From Dipteronia dyeriana (taxonomy: Eukaryota; Streptophyta; Magnoliopsida; Sapindales; Sapindaceae), in NCBI GenBank assembly GCA_032871835.1, contig CM065297.1, positions 66,327,253 through 66,391,252 on the forward strand: a stretch of DNA of 64,000 bases, in the 5' to 3' direction. The translations under genes were made by a program, and so were the position numbers. This document shows positions 33,850 to 44,335 of the stretch, in pieces. Numbering within the stretch: position 1 is the stretch's first letter; each line of letters opens with the position of its first letter. The notes below the pieces were generated by a model. It ran no database searches and was not told the DNA's origin. It saw nothing but the letters and a program-made list of their open reading frames with translations.

Positions 33850-34548
33850 TGTTGTACATAAATCTCACCAAAGGTACATGTTATCCGCCATCACTAAACC
33901 ACGTAAGCAAGATATCTCGAAGAAGATGGCCAGACAGGCATTACAACGGGCAACACCCAGTGAAGTCCGAGTAGAGCCGAGTATGGAAGAACAAAATACA
34001 TTTACCTGCTTAGGCTTACTTGGGACAAACAAAAGGAAAACCCTATTCAGGGTTTCTTCCATTCCAATTTAAAGCATAAGAGACTTCCAAGACAGCAACA
34101 ATACTACACACATACTCAACACAAGCAAAAAGAGTTACAAAGGGAAACAAACATATTCTTCCCAAGATATACGTCACAAACCAGCATTCTAGAATTTATG
34201 TAACTAAGTAAACTAGTCCAAATAGGAAATGAAGATCTAATTATCCTTGGCTTGCACGCCAATATGTGAAACCCTAGCAAAACCATGTATAAATACATCC
34301 ATAGACTGTATTGCAAAAAAAAACCAACAATAGCAAGGCTAAAGAGGGGCAGAACGTTGTAATTCTTATATTTCATCACTGGATTTGACTTGGTTGCATA
34401 CGCAGCCACCTGTGGACGTCTCTCCGGTCATCAGAGTTTTACCACGTATCTTCGAGTTAATATGCTACTCTTCTTCCATTACATCATCTTAGGTTACGGA
34501 TATCAGCAAACTGTTGACTTCTTGACAATCAAGAAACCGCAATCAACA
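33850..34548 (+). repeat. Solo LTR of a Tat-related family, ATTTT duplication
   Basis: It starts TGTTGTACATAAATCTCACC and ends CGCAATCAACA, with matching 5 bp flanks ATTTT at 33845-33849 and 34549-34553. The start resembles that of the LTR at 40810 (TGTTGTGTGTAAATTTTAC). The end region shares the stem-loop (34410-34447) and the phrase 'ggattt-gacttggttg'. A TATA-like tataaata lies near 34290. No internal domain adjoins, so it is a solo LTR. The open frames inside (33878-34072, 33865-34062, 34116-34409) are treated as chance. Confidence 0.75.
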
Positions 34549-34553
34549 ATTTT

Positions 34554-35599
34554 ATCTCCTAATTTCATGGACAATAAAATGGGGATAGTTTATACTAATA
34601 ATATCATAACCTAATATTTAAACATTTTTACCCTAATATTTTAGGATGGCTCAATTGCATATTTTAAAAAAATCTATAAACATTTTACCCTAATATTTTT
34701 ATTATTTACATTTCTATGTTAAAATTTTATCAAATTTTTAAATTTGGCACCCAAACCTATCAAATTTAATAAAGCATGCTTTGGAGCCCTTGCTCCAAGA
34801 CATGGATGGTGCCACATAGGGATGGGTAATTGCCCATAAAAAAAAATTAGCATTCAAGAAATTTACCTACAAAAATATATATATATATTGCTAACATTTT
34901 TAGAATATGAAACCACAACATGAATAATAGTAAAAATATTATAATCATATGCATAAAATTAAAGTTTAAAGTATTCTAGTTACTGTATATTTTTCTTAGG
35001 TAGGGTTCAAGTAATTTAATAAACAAGCCACCAACACAAGGTTGAACTTAATAAGAAATAAAACTTACCATTATAGATTATGATGATCATCAATGGGTGC
35101 TCTTTCGGAAGGGAATAAATAGCAATATAAAAGCTTATTACCTAAGATGTCTGAACATAAATGAAATTAATTTGGTAATAAACATCTATATAAAACCACA
35201 TATCTTACAATAATTTGGGTTTTGGGGAAGGGACACGATTACAACTCACAAAATCAACAAGGAGAGAAAAAGAAAAGGGATACTTGCATGCTGCCATCTC
35301 TTCAATGTCAAAGTGAAAATTTTAAAACTATGGTCAGATCAAAAATATAAAAACCCATTGGATTCAATTTTTTTCCAAACCCCTTTGTAAATGAAAATCA
35401 AGAGAGACAAATCTGAGATCGAACAGAGAAGAGTTGAGAGGTTGAGAGTGTGAGAGACTGAGAGTTTGGGCATAGTTGATTAATGGTTTCCATGTTAACT
35501 TTAAAAAGTTAAGTTACTGCAACTTGTGGAACAAGAAAAAGGTTAATGATGGTAAATGGTTTATTAGTTGTATACTTGTAAGTCAAGTGAAAACATTGA
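34554..35599. other. AT-rich spacer, nothing recognised
   Basis: It contains a TA run at about 34871-34888 and a GA-rich stretch at about 35395-35470, neither with a recognisable role. It is possibly flanking single-copy DNA of the LINE insertion at 35600. Confidence 0.4.
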
Positions 35600-35863
35600 T
35601 TTTTTTTTTGATAAAACAAAGAACAAGACAGGGGAGAAACACAAACAAGTAAAGCAAAAGCCTAAAAACACACAGCTATGATCTATCCAGGCATATCTGC
35701 CTGAACAAAACAGCCAATACAAATTAGAAATTCTTCCATCCATTAAACATCCTCTACACTGTTGAAGGAAAAATTAGCAATCTAAAAAGTAGATTTGTTG
35801 GTAGAGCTAGCAAGATGGTGGAACTTTAACTTCTTAAGACAGCTTCGTAATGTCCATGCGAAT
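35600..35863 (-). pseudogene. LINE: end of RNase H domain, 3' UTR and poly(A) tail
   Basis: Poly(T) at 35600-35609 marks the LINE 3' end. On the minus strand near 35800-35855 the reading (KLKFHHLASSTNKSTF, in a shifted frame) resembles the RNase H C-terminus of plant LINE ORF2, which ends in a R-x-x-N-x-x-A-like segment. It continues the segment at 41681 across the Tat insertion. No target duplication could be tested because the LINE 5' end is not in view. Confidence 0.65.
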
Positions 35864-36163
35864 TGTGTGTGTAAATTTTACAAAGCATACACGTCATTGA
35901 CAGCAAGGAAAAAATAGCCAGGTGGATGCTTAAATGGGCATTCGGGAAATATCCTACAAGGCGTCATTAAAGAGGAGAAAGCCCGAGTAAGCATATACTG
36001 AATAAAGCCCTATTCGGGATCAGTTAACGACACTCGGGACTGGCTAAAACAACGTATTCACTCGGGCTCAAACGGCACTACTCGGGACCATCAGGTATCA
36101 GTCTTACTCGAGAGTAAATACAACCCGAATAAGAACTTATCGTACGGGTTAAGTCATTAAATA
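35864..36163 (+). repeat. Tat element 1: truncated 5' LTR
   Basis: It matches the first 300 bp of the 3' LTR (from 40810), including the ACTCGGGA word cluster of U3. It stops at 'aagtcattaaata', after which the 3' LTR continues with cgcgaagatattc but this copy jumps into pol. The deletion removed U3/R/U5 remainder, PBS, gag and most of pol. Confidence 0.9.
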
Positions 36164-36268
36164 ATCGAGGGGATAGCTGGCCATGGAGCTTATTGGATTG
36201 CTCGACCCAATGGAGGGGTGTTACCCCGACCGTGCAATGCCCAATATCTGAAGATTTTCTATCCTTAA
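36164..36268 (+). pseudogene. Tat element 1: last 34 codons of pol
   Basis: It reads IEGIAGHGAYWIARPNGG, then LPRPCNAQYLKIFYP and stop at 36266-36268, the integrase C-terminus. It matches the pol end of Tat element 2 (minus strand, about 62110-62213) nearly residue for residue. It begins exactly at the deletion junction. Confidence 0.9.
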
Positions 36269-36446
36269 AATATATATTTATATTAAATATGTTATTATTT
36301 TTCTAGTCAAGACAGTATTAGTCAGAATAAATATTAAAATTGTAATATTAATCTTTGTTGATTTTTCGCAGTAATAAATAAAACTAAGAATTTCCAAAAG
36401 GAAAGCACCTAGCTCGAGATTTCCAAAAAGCATATGACAATAAGAA

Positions 36447-36710
36447 ATGGAAGAAGAGCATGATAATAAGAACATGCAAATAGAATTCTCGGGACCATCA
36501 AATCCCGAAAGGGAGGAGAAGCTCGTAGGAGCATGCCAGCCGAGTAGGGTCAAAATGACCATGCAAAAAGGCAAACCCGATGCACCAGACTGGAAAAATG
36601 CTCGGGACGCTATCGGGAGAAATTATGGTGAAATGCGTAGCTGTGTTGAAGCAACTTTTTTTAAAAAAAAGAGCTCAACGATTCGGCAAACCCTGGCGCA
36701 TAAAAACTAG
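36447..36710 (+). CDS. Small sense ORF downstream of pol in Tat element 1
   Basis: An 87-codon frame starts with ATG at 36447 (N-terminus MEEEHDNKNMQIEFSGPSNP). The matching frame in Tat element 2 is at 61933-61628 (minus). The N-terminal 50 residues agree closely. A short middle part is shifted by compensating indels and then returns to the same frame, which could mean either relaxed coding or simple nucleotide relatedness. No domain recognised. Confidence 0.35.
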   Translation: MEEEHDNKNMQIEFSGPSNPEREEKLVGACQPSRVKMTMQKGKPDAPDWKNARDAIGRNYGEMRSCVEATFFKKKSSTIRQTLAHKN

Positions 36711-36829
36711 GGAGAATTCCTTGGTATTGCGTAAGGACTCGAACGCATAATCATGGTGAGCCTTGATATAACGTTCGGGTAGCAACCGGGTATGAAACAT
36801 AAGTACAAACTTTCCTGTTTCAAGATGAC

Positions 36830-37210
36830 TCGGTTAATAATAAAGAAACCAGTTTAATAAGATACTTGGCAATTGAAGTTATTCGGGTAACAACCGGTTT
36901 AATAAGATACTCGGTTAAAATACCCGACCACCAGCCCGTTTAATAAGATACTTGGCAATTGAAGTTATTCGGGTAACAACCGGTTTAATAAGATACTCGG
37001 TTAATTTACCCGACCACCATCTGGTTTAATAAGATACTTGGCAATTGAAGTAATTTGGGTAACAACCGGTTTAATAAGATACTCGGTTAAATTACCCGAC
37101 CAATAACCAGTTTAATAAGGTACTTGGCAATCGAAGTTATTCGGATAACCGGTTTAATAAGATACTCGGTTAAGTTATGTGATCACCAGCCAGTTTAATA
37201 CAACCTCCGG
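36830..37210. repeat. Tandem array (about 86-91 bp units) in Tat element 1
   Basis: Four to five units of 'ggtttaataagatactcggttaa…cccgacca…tttaataagatacttggcaattgaagttattcgggtaacaacc'. The two half-units (TACTCGG and TACTTGG types) alternate. It is homologous, in reverse orientation, to 61114-61545 of Tat element 2. Confidence 0.9.
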
Positions 37211-37353
37211 TAACGAAAATAAAGACTGAAACCATTCAACTCAGAAAATTGTATTCTATTGCTCTTAAAAAGGATAGTTACAGTTCAATGAAATGATTCT
37301 TTACACAAGTAAAAAATAAAGAATCTATCAGAATCTCCTACAAATCTACAAAA

Positions 37354-40317
37354 TCAAGGTTGTGAGGATTTCGAGCCTTTACCGATACTCGGGTCTGGCA
37401 CCATCTCGTATTCACGAAGCAGGCTCTCATCAGACGGCCAAGTGAAATCATCAACAATATCATCCCTCCACTGGCTGTAATCAATACTCGGGGTTGGCCC
37501 GACATTCGGGATTACACCCTCGACAGACTCTCGACTCGGGTAAAAGGTCGAGAGAGAGTGCTCGAACGGAATTTCTAAATGCATAGGATGGGGCTCGTTG
37601 CCTTGACTATGGCAGTAGGCTCTCCATTCTTTCATATGAATCCGAAGAGATTCCAAGGACCGGTCTACATGGTGTTTGATTGACAGTTCCCAGTTAGCAC
37701 GGGCCTTCTCGGTTGCCCTACTCTTTACTTTGAAGAATTCATTGGCCGAAACTAGCCCACGTTGAAATTCCTGAAGAAGTAGGGGATCGTAAGTAGGGGA
37801 TCTTTTAAAACGATCCACCCCTTGGACTTCCAGCTCTAACCTGGCCTCTCGGGAAAGGGATTCAACTGTCAGCACTTGGCGCTCCAAATCTTCAATTTTT
37901 TGGACATACGCCTACTTCATTTTCTCCGCCTCCTGCTCGGCCTTGAGCATAGACTCTTCAGTAGAAGAAAGAAGGTTTTGAAGCGATGCAACCTTCTCAT
38001 CTGCCAAAGATGCCTTGTCTTCAGCTTCAGCCTGTTTAGCTAGGCAATTGTCGGCAAATATCTGCACGGAACCGACCTCCTGCTGGTAAGCCTGCTCAGC
38101 TCGAGCACGACCCTCCTCACTCGCCTTCAGCTGATCCTCCAGACGCTTTATCTGATCAGCCTGACATTGCTGCGTCTAAACAAGCTCAGCAAATTCGGCG
38201 ACCATCTGCAAAATAATATACTTAGAAATCCAACAAAGGTAAAATAGTAAAGGAGTCAGAGTTAGCTAAGCTTACATAAGATGCGCCGTTGAAAACGTTT
38301 TGGAGACATTCGGGCAGTGAATTATCTGTAAAGCCGCTCTAGTGGTCTTCCCCGATATAAGCCAGACCAGAGGACATCTCCTGGAGCATATCCTTTGGAG
38401 AGAGGGATAAGGGAACCCCCGAGGGTTGAGTTCCAAGATCTCCAGACTCGGGAACAGGAGAAGCTCTATTTGGCTCTAGGGATGGAGAGGGAACCCCAGA
38501 AGGTTCGGCCCCCATATCTCCAACCTCGGGGGTAAAAGAGGCCCTACTTGGACCTGAAGGGACTAGATCTGCCAATACTCCAGCACCCACACTCGGGGCA
38601 ATCTCATCCGTAACATCTTCGTCGCTGAAGTCAATAAATGTGACTACCCGAGGAACTTTGAGAGGACGAGGAGGCGAACTAACTGCCTTTCGCTTCTCAC
38701 CCTGAGAACGGTGAAAGAGATTAGCAGCAGGATCTTCTAGCAAATCATCCCGAAAAGACTCAAAAAGCTCGGCAATGACAGGCATTTGATCTGTCAAGAC
38801 GTTACCATCATCGCCAGCCTCAGACAGTCCAACAAGCGCTTCACTTGGATTCTCACACTGCCTCTCCCTATTTTCAGGCAGTTGTGTCAGAGTCGGCTCA
38901 CCTTGGCCACTCGAACCAGCGAGATCCTGAGCAGAAAGCTGAGCACCCTGATCAACGCACTCGGGAATTTGCTCAACAGTATCAATTTCCTCATCAGGCT
39001 CGGGTGGAACAATACCCTCATTGCCCTGACGGGAAGCCTCCTTCCTACTGGCTTGAAGAATTGCCTTCACCTGACGAGCCTGAAGATCGCAGACAACGTC
39101 CGTATCGAACAAAAAAAAAAGTTAGAAAAGGAAATGGAAAAATGGAGAAACACAGCAGAAAGGGCGTTGGGTTACTCACAACGCCTGATATGGCCCGAAA
39201 CCTGTTTAAAGAAGCCAAGCTTGATCAAGTCGTCCTCTTTGAAAATATAGCTCTTGTTTCTCTTTTCCAGAGTGTTGATAGCGGCCCGGGCCAGCCTCTT
39301 CAGTTCTGAATCGTTATAATCAATTATTTTCTTATTCCACGCTTCAGGGGAACAAAAGAAGCGGGGAACATTCAGCACCATTCGGGAATCCCCAAATCGA
39401 ACAGTGACATCGAGCCAGAGAGCCCCTCCAGTAAAAAACCAACTATTCTTCCAGAACTTGTTGGATGTGGGGAATCCCCATATAAAGCCCTTCTTTTTCG
39501 GGTCATCAGAAGCCTCGACCCCCCGATTCGCCTCCATTTCTTTAGGGACCCAACTGTTCGAAGGAGTAGACGCAAGAAAATAGGTCCCCGTTTTACTAAC
39601 CTGCCTCAGCGTAATGAAAAGTCTGATTTCATTCGGGGAAGGCGGCGAAAGGTTCATTCGGCTGAACATGTGCCACATGCACATCAAGACTTTATAACTA
39701 TTCGGGGCCAACTGAGCTCGGGCTATCCCTACTTCAGCTAAAAACCAGGCAATAAAAGGCTGAAGGGGAAGTGTGACACCGTAACAAAGCATTGATCCGT
39801 AAATCGCTATCATCCCCTCAGGAGGATTCCATACGGCTCTACTCCCCGCAGGAACAAAAGTTACTGAGTCGAGCAAATCAAATCGGGATCGGTATTTTTC
39901 TATCTCAGCTGGCCGGACCACATTCAGTTCGATATCAAAGCCACTCGGGCGAGTGTCAGAAAACGAAAGGCGAGACACCCTGAGTACATCAGCGTCGCCT
40001 TCATTAACAGTTTGTTCCCCAGTCTGAATCCTGCTCGAGCCGTGCTTGTATACCTTACTAGTACTTTGATGTTTACCCATCCTTCGAGAAAATACCCTGT
40101 GATCAGAAATATCAGAATCAGAACTAGATGGAGAACTCGATACGGGGCTGAAAGTGACTTCAGGGTGAAGCCCAGAAACATCAACCTCTAAAAATAGGGG
40201 TTCATCTATTGGGATATCCCCCAGTAATCGTCTAATGCAAGATACTAACTGGAAATCCCCACGCTCTAATGCATCAAAAGCAAATTTAAAGAGACGATGA
40301 CGGGAAGATGGCCCCAT
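37354..40317 (-). pseudogene. Tat antisense gene, copy 1: three-exon gene of about 941 codons
   Basis: Exon 1 is 40317-39180 (ATG at 40317), exon 2 39111-38276, exon 3 38205-37354. Exon 1 carries the region known as 'putative gypsy type transposon' (CYGVTLPLQPFIAWFLAEVG, CMWHMFSRMNLSP, FIWGFPTSNKFWKNSWFF). Exon 2 is acidic and Ser/Pro-rich. Exon 3 begins with a coiled coil (Glu/Ala/Lys heptads over about 110 residues) and ends in an acidic, Ser-rich tail. Donors are GTGAGT (39179) and GTAAGC (38275). The second acceptor is CAG (38206-38208), while the first acceptor AG is missing. In-frame stops occur near 38340, 38180 and 37915. Lengths add to a multiple of three. It runs opposite to gag-pol, between pol and the 3' LTR. 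An N-terminal domain of this kind and antisense ORFs are known in Tat/Grande elements; the function is unknown. Confidence 0.8.
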
Positions 40318-40796
40318 TGAAACTAACCTTGAATTGAGACTGACTCAAGATCTTCAAAGCGGAGAATCGCGAACTTCTGGATGAAGAAATTTGAGTTTAA
40401 AGAGATTTCTGCTGGATTTTTAAGAATAAACCAACAGTCTCTCAATGAAGGATTTAAAGGCGAGATGGCACGAAACCATAGGGTTTCAAAGCGGGAAAAA
40501 GTTATATGAAGAAACCAGATGATGTTGGCGACGTTTGGAGAAACGTAAAAGTCACTTCTCATAAACGATATTGAAAAACGAAGAGACAAGGGACACGTGT
40601 CAAGACAAGAAGTAGCCCTCAACCGTCAAAACTTTGAAACGTCGCTATCATTTAAGATCTTGCGTGACAAAGCGAATCGAAATTACAGAGTCATCATTAA
40701 AATACGTCATTATGGTGAGACGGTTTTTCTGACGAAAGAAAACCAAAATGATTAAAATATTCTTGCCCGAAATAAAATCTTCTCGGTAAAAAATAT

Positions 40797-40809
40797 TTTA
40801 AGGGGGTAT
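40797..40809 (+). other. Polypurine tract of Tat element 1
   Basis: TTTAAGGGGGTAT lies directly before the TGTTGTGTG start of the 3' LTR. Tat element 2 has the equivalent (minus strand) at 57456-57467. Confidence 0.85.
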
Positions 40810-41675
40810 TGTTGTGTGTAAATTTTACAAAGCATACACGTCATTGACAGCAAGGAAAAAATAGCCAGGTGGATGCTTAAATGGGCATCCAGGAAATATC
40901 CTTCAAGGCGTCATTAAAGAGGAGAAAGTCCGAGTAAGCATATACTGAATAAAGCCCTATTCGGGATCAGTTAACGAAACTCGGGACTGGATAAAACAAC
41001 GCATTCACTCGGGCTCAAACGGCATTACTCGGGACCATCAGGTATCAATCTTACTCGGGAGTAAATACAACCCGAATAAGAACTTATCGTACGGGTTAAG
41101 TCATTAAATACGCGAAGATATTCGTCACGAAGGAATCCCAAATAATGGACCTTTAAGTTAGAAGAGTCCCCCAATCAGGAAACAACTTGATTCCTTTTCG
41201 AAGACTACATTCTTGTAAGGAAACAAGTCAAATTGAACTACGCTACTAGAATCTCACTCGATTTCCATAAGAGACTCCGAAACAGGAAAGAAGACAAATC
41301 AACCTCAAGCAAGTAACCAAATCACAATTAAATACAAATATCTTGTATTACTTGTACAAAGCAGATTAGGGTTCTATAAGCATATAAATAGACCCATAAT
41401 CTAGCTCGAAAGGATATAGGCAAATAGCATACAGTGATCACAAGTATTACAGAGAGAAAAAGTGAGATCGAGAGCTTGCAAAAACATCTTATTCTCTCAG
41501 TGGATTTTGGCTTGGTTGATCTTTCAACCACCCGTGGATGTTTCTCCGACCACCGAAGTTTTACCACGTAAACCTTGTCTTTGTTACTCTATCTACATCT
41601 CATTCTCTTTGAATCAATAGCCAAAATCCAGTCCTTGTTGGCTTTTCTGGCATAATCCAGAAATCGACGTCAACA
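40810..41675 (+). repeat. Tat element 1: 3' LTR (866 bp)
   Basis: Termini are TGTTGTGTG and CGACGTCAACA. U3 contains repeated ACTCGGGA words (about 40920-41070). The TATA box is tataaata at 41383-41390. The stem-loop is at 41531-41570, 105 nt before the LTR end. It is followed by the AGAAT target flank and LINE sequence. Confidence 0.9.
41383..41390 (+). promoter_or_regulatory. LTR TATA box of Tat element 1
   Basis: TATAAATA in 'gcatataaatagaccc' is conserved in the LTR of element 2 (minus strand, about 56871-56879) and in the solo LTR (about 26090-26098). It would place the transcript start roughly 30 bp downstream. Confidence 0.65.
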
Positions 41676-41680
41676 AGAAT

Positions 41681-42455
41681 TGTCCCCACCTTCGAATATT
41701 TATGGAGATCATTGTTAATCCATTTGACCATCTCAGCCTTATTAACCTTAATAACAATAGGGATGAGACCACTTTCAATCCCAAATTGGATGTCTTTCTA
41801 GATGTCCACCTGACTAGCAATTTTGATAGGATAGTTGGCCATAACAGTTTAAGAGCAGCAAGCCAACACTTCACCCGCAGAGTCTCTAATAATGGCACAG
41901 ATCCCAATATTTTTACCCCCAACGTCAGGAACAGCAACACAATTCAATTTTATCTCATTCGTGTTAGGTGGCTGCCAAGTGATATCAAGATGGTACATAT
42001 TAGAATTTCCTTGTTTCTTAACCTGATTATTTTTGCGGCACTTATCCGGGCAATTCTTGCAGCAGTTAATAATATCAGAAAAATCAATAGGATTAGAGCA
42101 ATGAAGAATAGAGTTGCTGCAGAACCAAATCCTTCTGATGATAACAAAGTGAAGCTCCATATTATCCCTTTTAATGACAGAAAAACAATCACGAAAAAAA
42201 TCTAAGAACTTGGCTGACTTACATCTTACAATAGGATTCGTGTGAAACCATTCAATGCGGACGTACTTCAGTTTGTTACTGTCCCACAAGGCATGCTTAG
42301 TGGTATCCAGGGAGGTTTTTCACATGTTACATATCCCATCAGTATGAACACCACGCCGAGCAATGTTGAAATTGATCGGGATCCAATCTAAACACGCTCT
42401 CCAAAAGAAGATTTTGATTTTCGTGGGGATATTTGTTTTCCAAAGAAACTTCCAC
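41681..42455 (-). pseudogene. LINE: zf-RVT and RNase H part of ORF2
   Basis: On the minus strand the segment starts with TKIKIFFWRACLDWIPINFN and a C..C-type zf-RVT region (GVHTDGICNM, then T-T-K-H-A-L-W). The RNase H-like domain follows (WQPPNTNEIKLNC, IGICAIIRDSAGEVLA). The longest open part is 42289-41849. It joins 51863 on one side and 35863 on the other once inserts are removed. Confidence 0.8.
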
Positions 42456-42460
42456 CAAGT

Positions 42461-43932
42461 TAAAATTCCCTTTAAAGTGTATGTCTATATATCAAGAGGG
42501 GTGATGAATAGGTTTTAATTCGATTGAATACCAATTTTAGAATTAAACAGTATTAACAAATCTACCCCATGTTATCAAGCATATGAATACATTCAACAAG
42601 CATTAAACTATAACAACACGCTATATTTATATGGAAACCCTTCAACAAGGGAAAAACCACAGGATACCATTCAAGCCACATCCGATCCTCAAATCCACTT
42701 TTGTAATGATGTTTACAACCTAAGTTGACCACTAGTCACACTCCAAGGTTACAACCCACCACTACTACCCAACAGGTCTTAATAGTGATTCTTGATCAAC
42801 AATCTTGTGCACTAAACCCTTAGCCACAAGCTTAACAACAATGAAGAGACAATGCAACCTAAATGAATATGTAATGATATTCAAAGTGTAAAAATGCTAG
42901 GTCAAGACAATTGAGCTTATCTAAGGATGCAAAAATATGACAATGAATGCAAATCCTAGATATTAATTCTCTAAATACAATTGCAAGAAGATTTAGCTAG
43001 AAAGGTAAAAATGTCCTAAATGCTAGCTATCACAAATCAATATTCTCAACCATCAACCAACACCACAAGCATGTCATAAAAGCTATTAAACACAAGAGCA
43101 TGTATTTAATTTGCAATAAAAGCTAAACCTAGGCATACATGTCATAAGGATGGAAAGAGATAATCTATAACATGTAAAAAGTTTAAATAGTCACAAAACA
43201 TATGAAAACCCATCCTTTGAAGATGAAGAGTAATGCTAGATGATCATGAATGGGTGTATGGTTGAGCAAAGGTAAGTTTTTTAGAGTCTTTCTCTCTCTA
43301 GAAAAGCTAGGTCACTCAAAAAATGGCTTCTTGGACTCCTTCAACAAAATAGGGAAGAAGATAACATATATAAATGTGAGAACAAAACAGTGTGTGCACG
43401 AAAGAGCAGATTGTCGCCTTAAAGGATATCACTTGGATAACCGCGACAAAGAACGCGACAGTAACTTTTTCAAAGTGTCGTGTATAAGGTGTCGCTATGA
43501 CACATGCGACAAAGCACGCGACAACAGGTGTCATGCATAAGGACAAAAGCGACAAAGCATGCGACACAGCGAGCGACAGAAAATATACATATGCAAGAAT
43601 AGAGAATTTCGCTCAAGGTGTCGTGTGTACAGCTGCGACATTCAAGTAGCGACAGTAAATATGCAAGACCAACAATCATGCAATCCAAGCAAGCAAGAGG
43701 CAACAAAATAAGGCATGCATAACACCAATTCAGGCATTAATACAAGATGATCAACGCACGCATGAGAGTGAGTTTGTGCACTATATCTCTTCAATGAAAG
43801 TTAAGCAAGTGTTATACCTTTGAAGTTTGAGCTTAGTCACGAACAAAGATCACCTTAACTACCCTTACAAGCTAATCCCCAGATGTGGTTTGTCAATCGA
43901 AATAAGCCAATCTAAAACCTGAGGAACTTACA
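42461..43932 (-). repeat. Sirevirus D: 3' LTR
   Basis: On the plus strand it starts TAAAATTCCC (TG changed to TA) and ends AACTTACA. The stem-loop is at 42628-42663. A cluster of GCGACA / TGTCGC words lies at about 43404-43655 (roughly 13 in 250 bp). The minus-strand PPT AAAAGGGGAGAT is at 43933-43944. Confidence 0.9.
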
Positions 43933-44195
43933 ATCTCCCCTTTTGGCTATTTCATGACAAAACAACCACTCACATATCATCCTCACAAATAAAATAAAAA
44001 CCAACAAACACATTCTACAATACAAAGAGATACCTAAGGCTAGATCTTCGAATCTTCAATCTCTTGTAGAATGACTATCCCTACAAAACAAGAAAACTAT
44101 AATTTCCTAGACAAGTGCATGTGAGGTGATCAAAAGATATAAAACAACAAGAGCAATTTGCAACAAAAAAATGCAACGATAATGAAAATGCAAAT

Positions 44196-44335
44196 GCTCC
44201 CCCTAAATGGGTTAACTCCCCCTCAACAAGTCAACTCCCCTCGTATGCTACTCTCAGCTTCCCTTAAATCATGCCACTCTCCACTCCCCCTAAAATCCAC
44301 ACCTAAAATCCACACTACTCTCCCTTTTTTGTCAC
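44196..44335 (-). other. Sirevirus D: multiple PPT-like tracts
   Basis: Plus-strand CTCCCCCT or CTCCCCT words occur at about 44197, 44216, 44236, 44289 and 44331; the last is followed by TTTTTGTCAC. They correspond to GGGGGAG tracts on the coding strand, as in the block at 12191-12430. Confidence 0.75.

Larger units (their letters stand above)
35864..41675 (+). mobile_element. Tat element 1: deletion derivative that kept the antisense gene
   Basis: It comprises a partial 5' LTR (35864-36163), the last 34 codons of pol (36164-36268), a non-coding region with a tandem array, the antisense gene (40317-37354, minus), a PPT and a complete 3' LTR (40810-41675). Flanks are CGAAT (35859-35863) and AGAAT (41676-41680), a 5 bp duplication with one mismatch, and LINE sequence continues on both sides. 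Gag, protease, RT, RNase H and nearly all of integrase are absent. Confidence 0.85.

Noticed and set aside
33865..34409. Frames resembling a small basic host protein
   Set aside because: They lie inside a solo LTR bounded by matching ATTTT flanks and show no domain.
35080..35480. Possible promoter or first exon of a host gene on the minus strand
   Set aside because: A GA-rich tract and one ATG are present, but there is no convincing donor site or conserved peptide.
36830..37210. CRISPR-like array
   Set aside because: Units are head-to-tail tandem repeats of about 86-91 bp without unique spacers, inside a plant retrotransposon.
38786..39309. Plus-strand frames of 154 aa opposite the antisense gene
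   Set aside because: Shadows of exon 2 and exon 1 of the minus-strand gene; no homology of their own, and copy 2 does not keep them as a gene.
43250..43706. Overlapping open frames rich in Cys, Arg and Asp on both strands (also 51176-51660)
   Set aside because: They are produced by the GCGACA/TGTCGC word cluster in Sirevirus LTRs; the same frames recur in both LTR copies without constraint.
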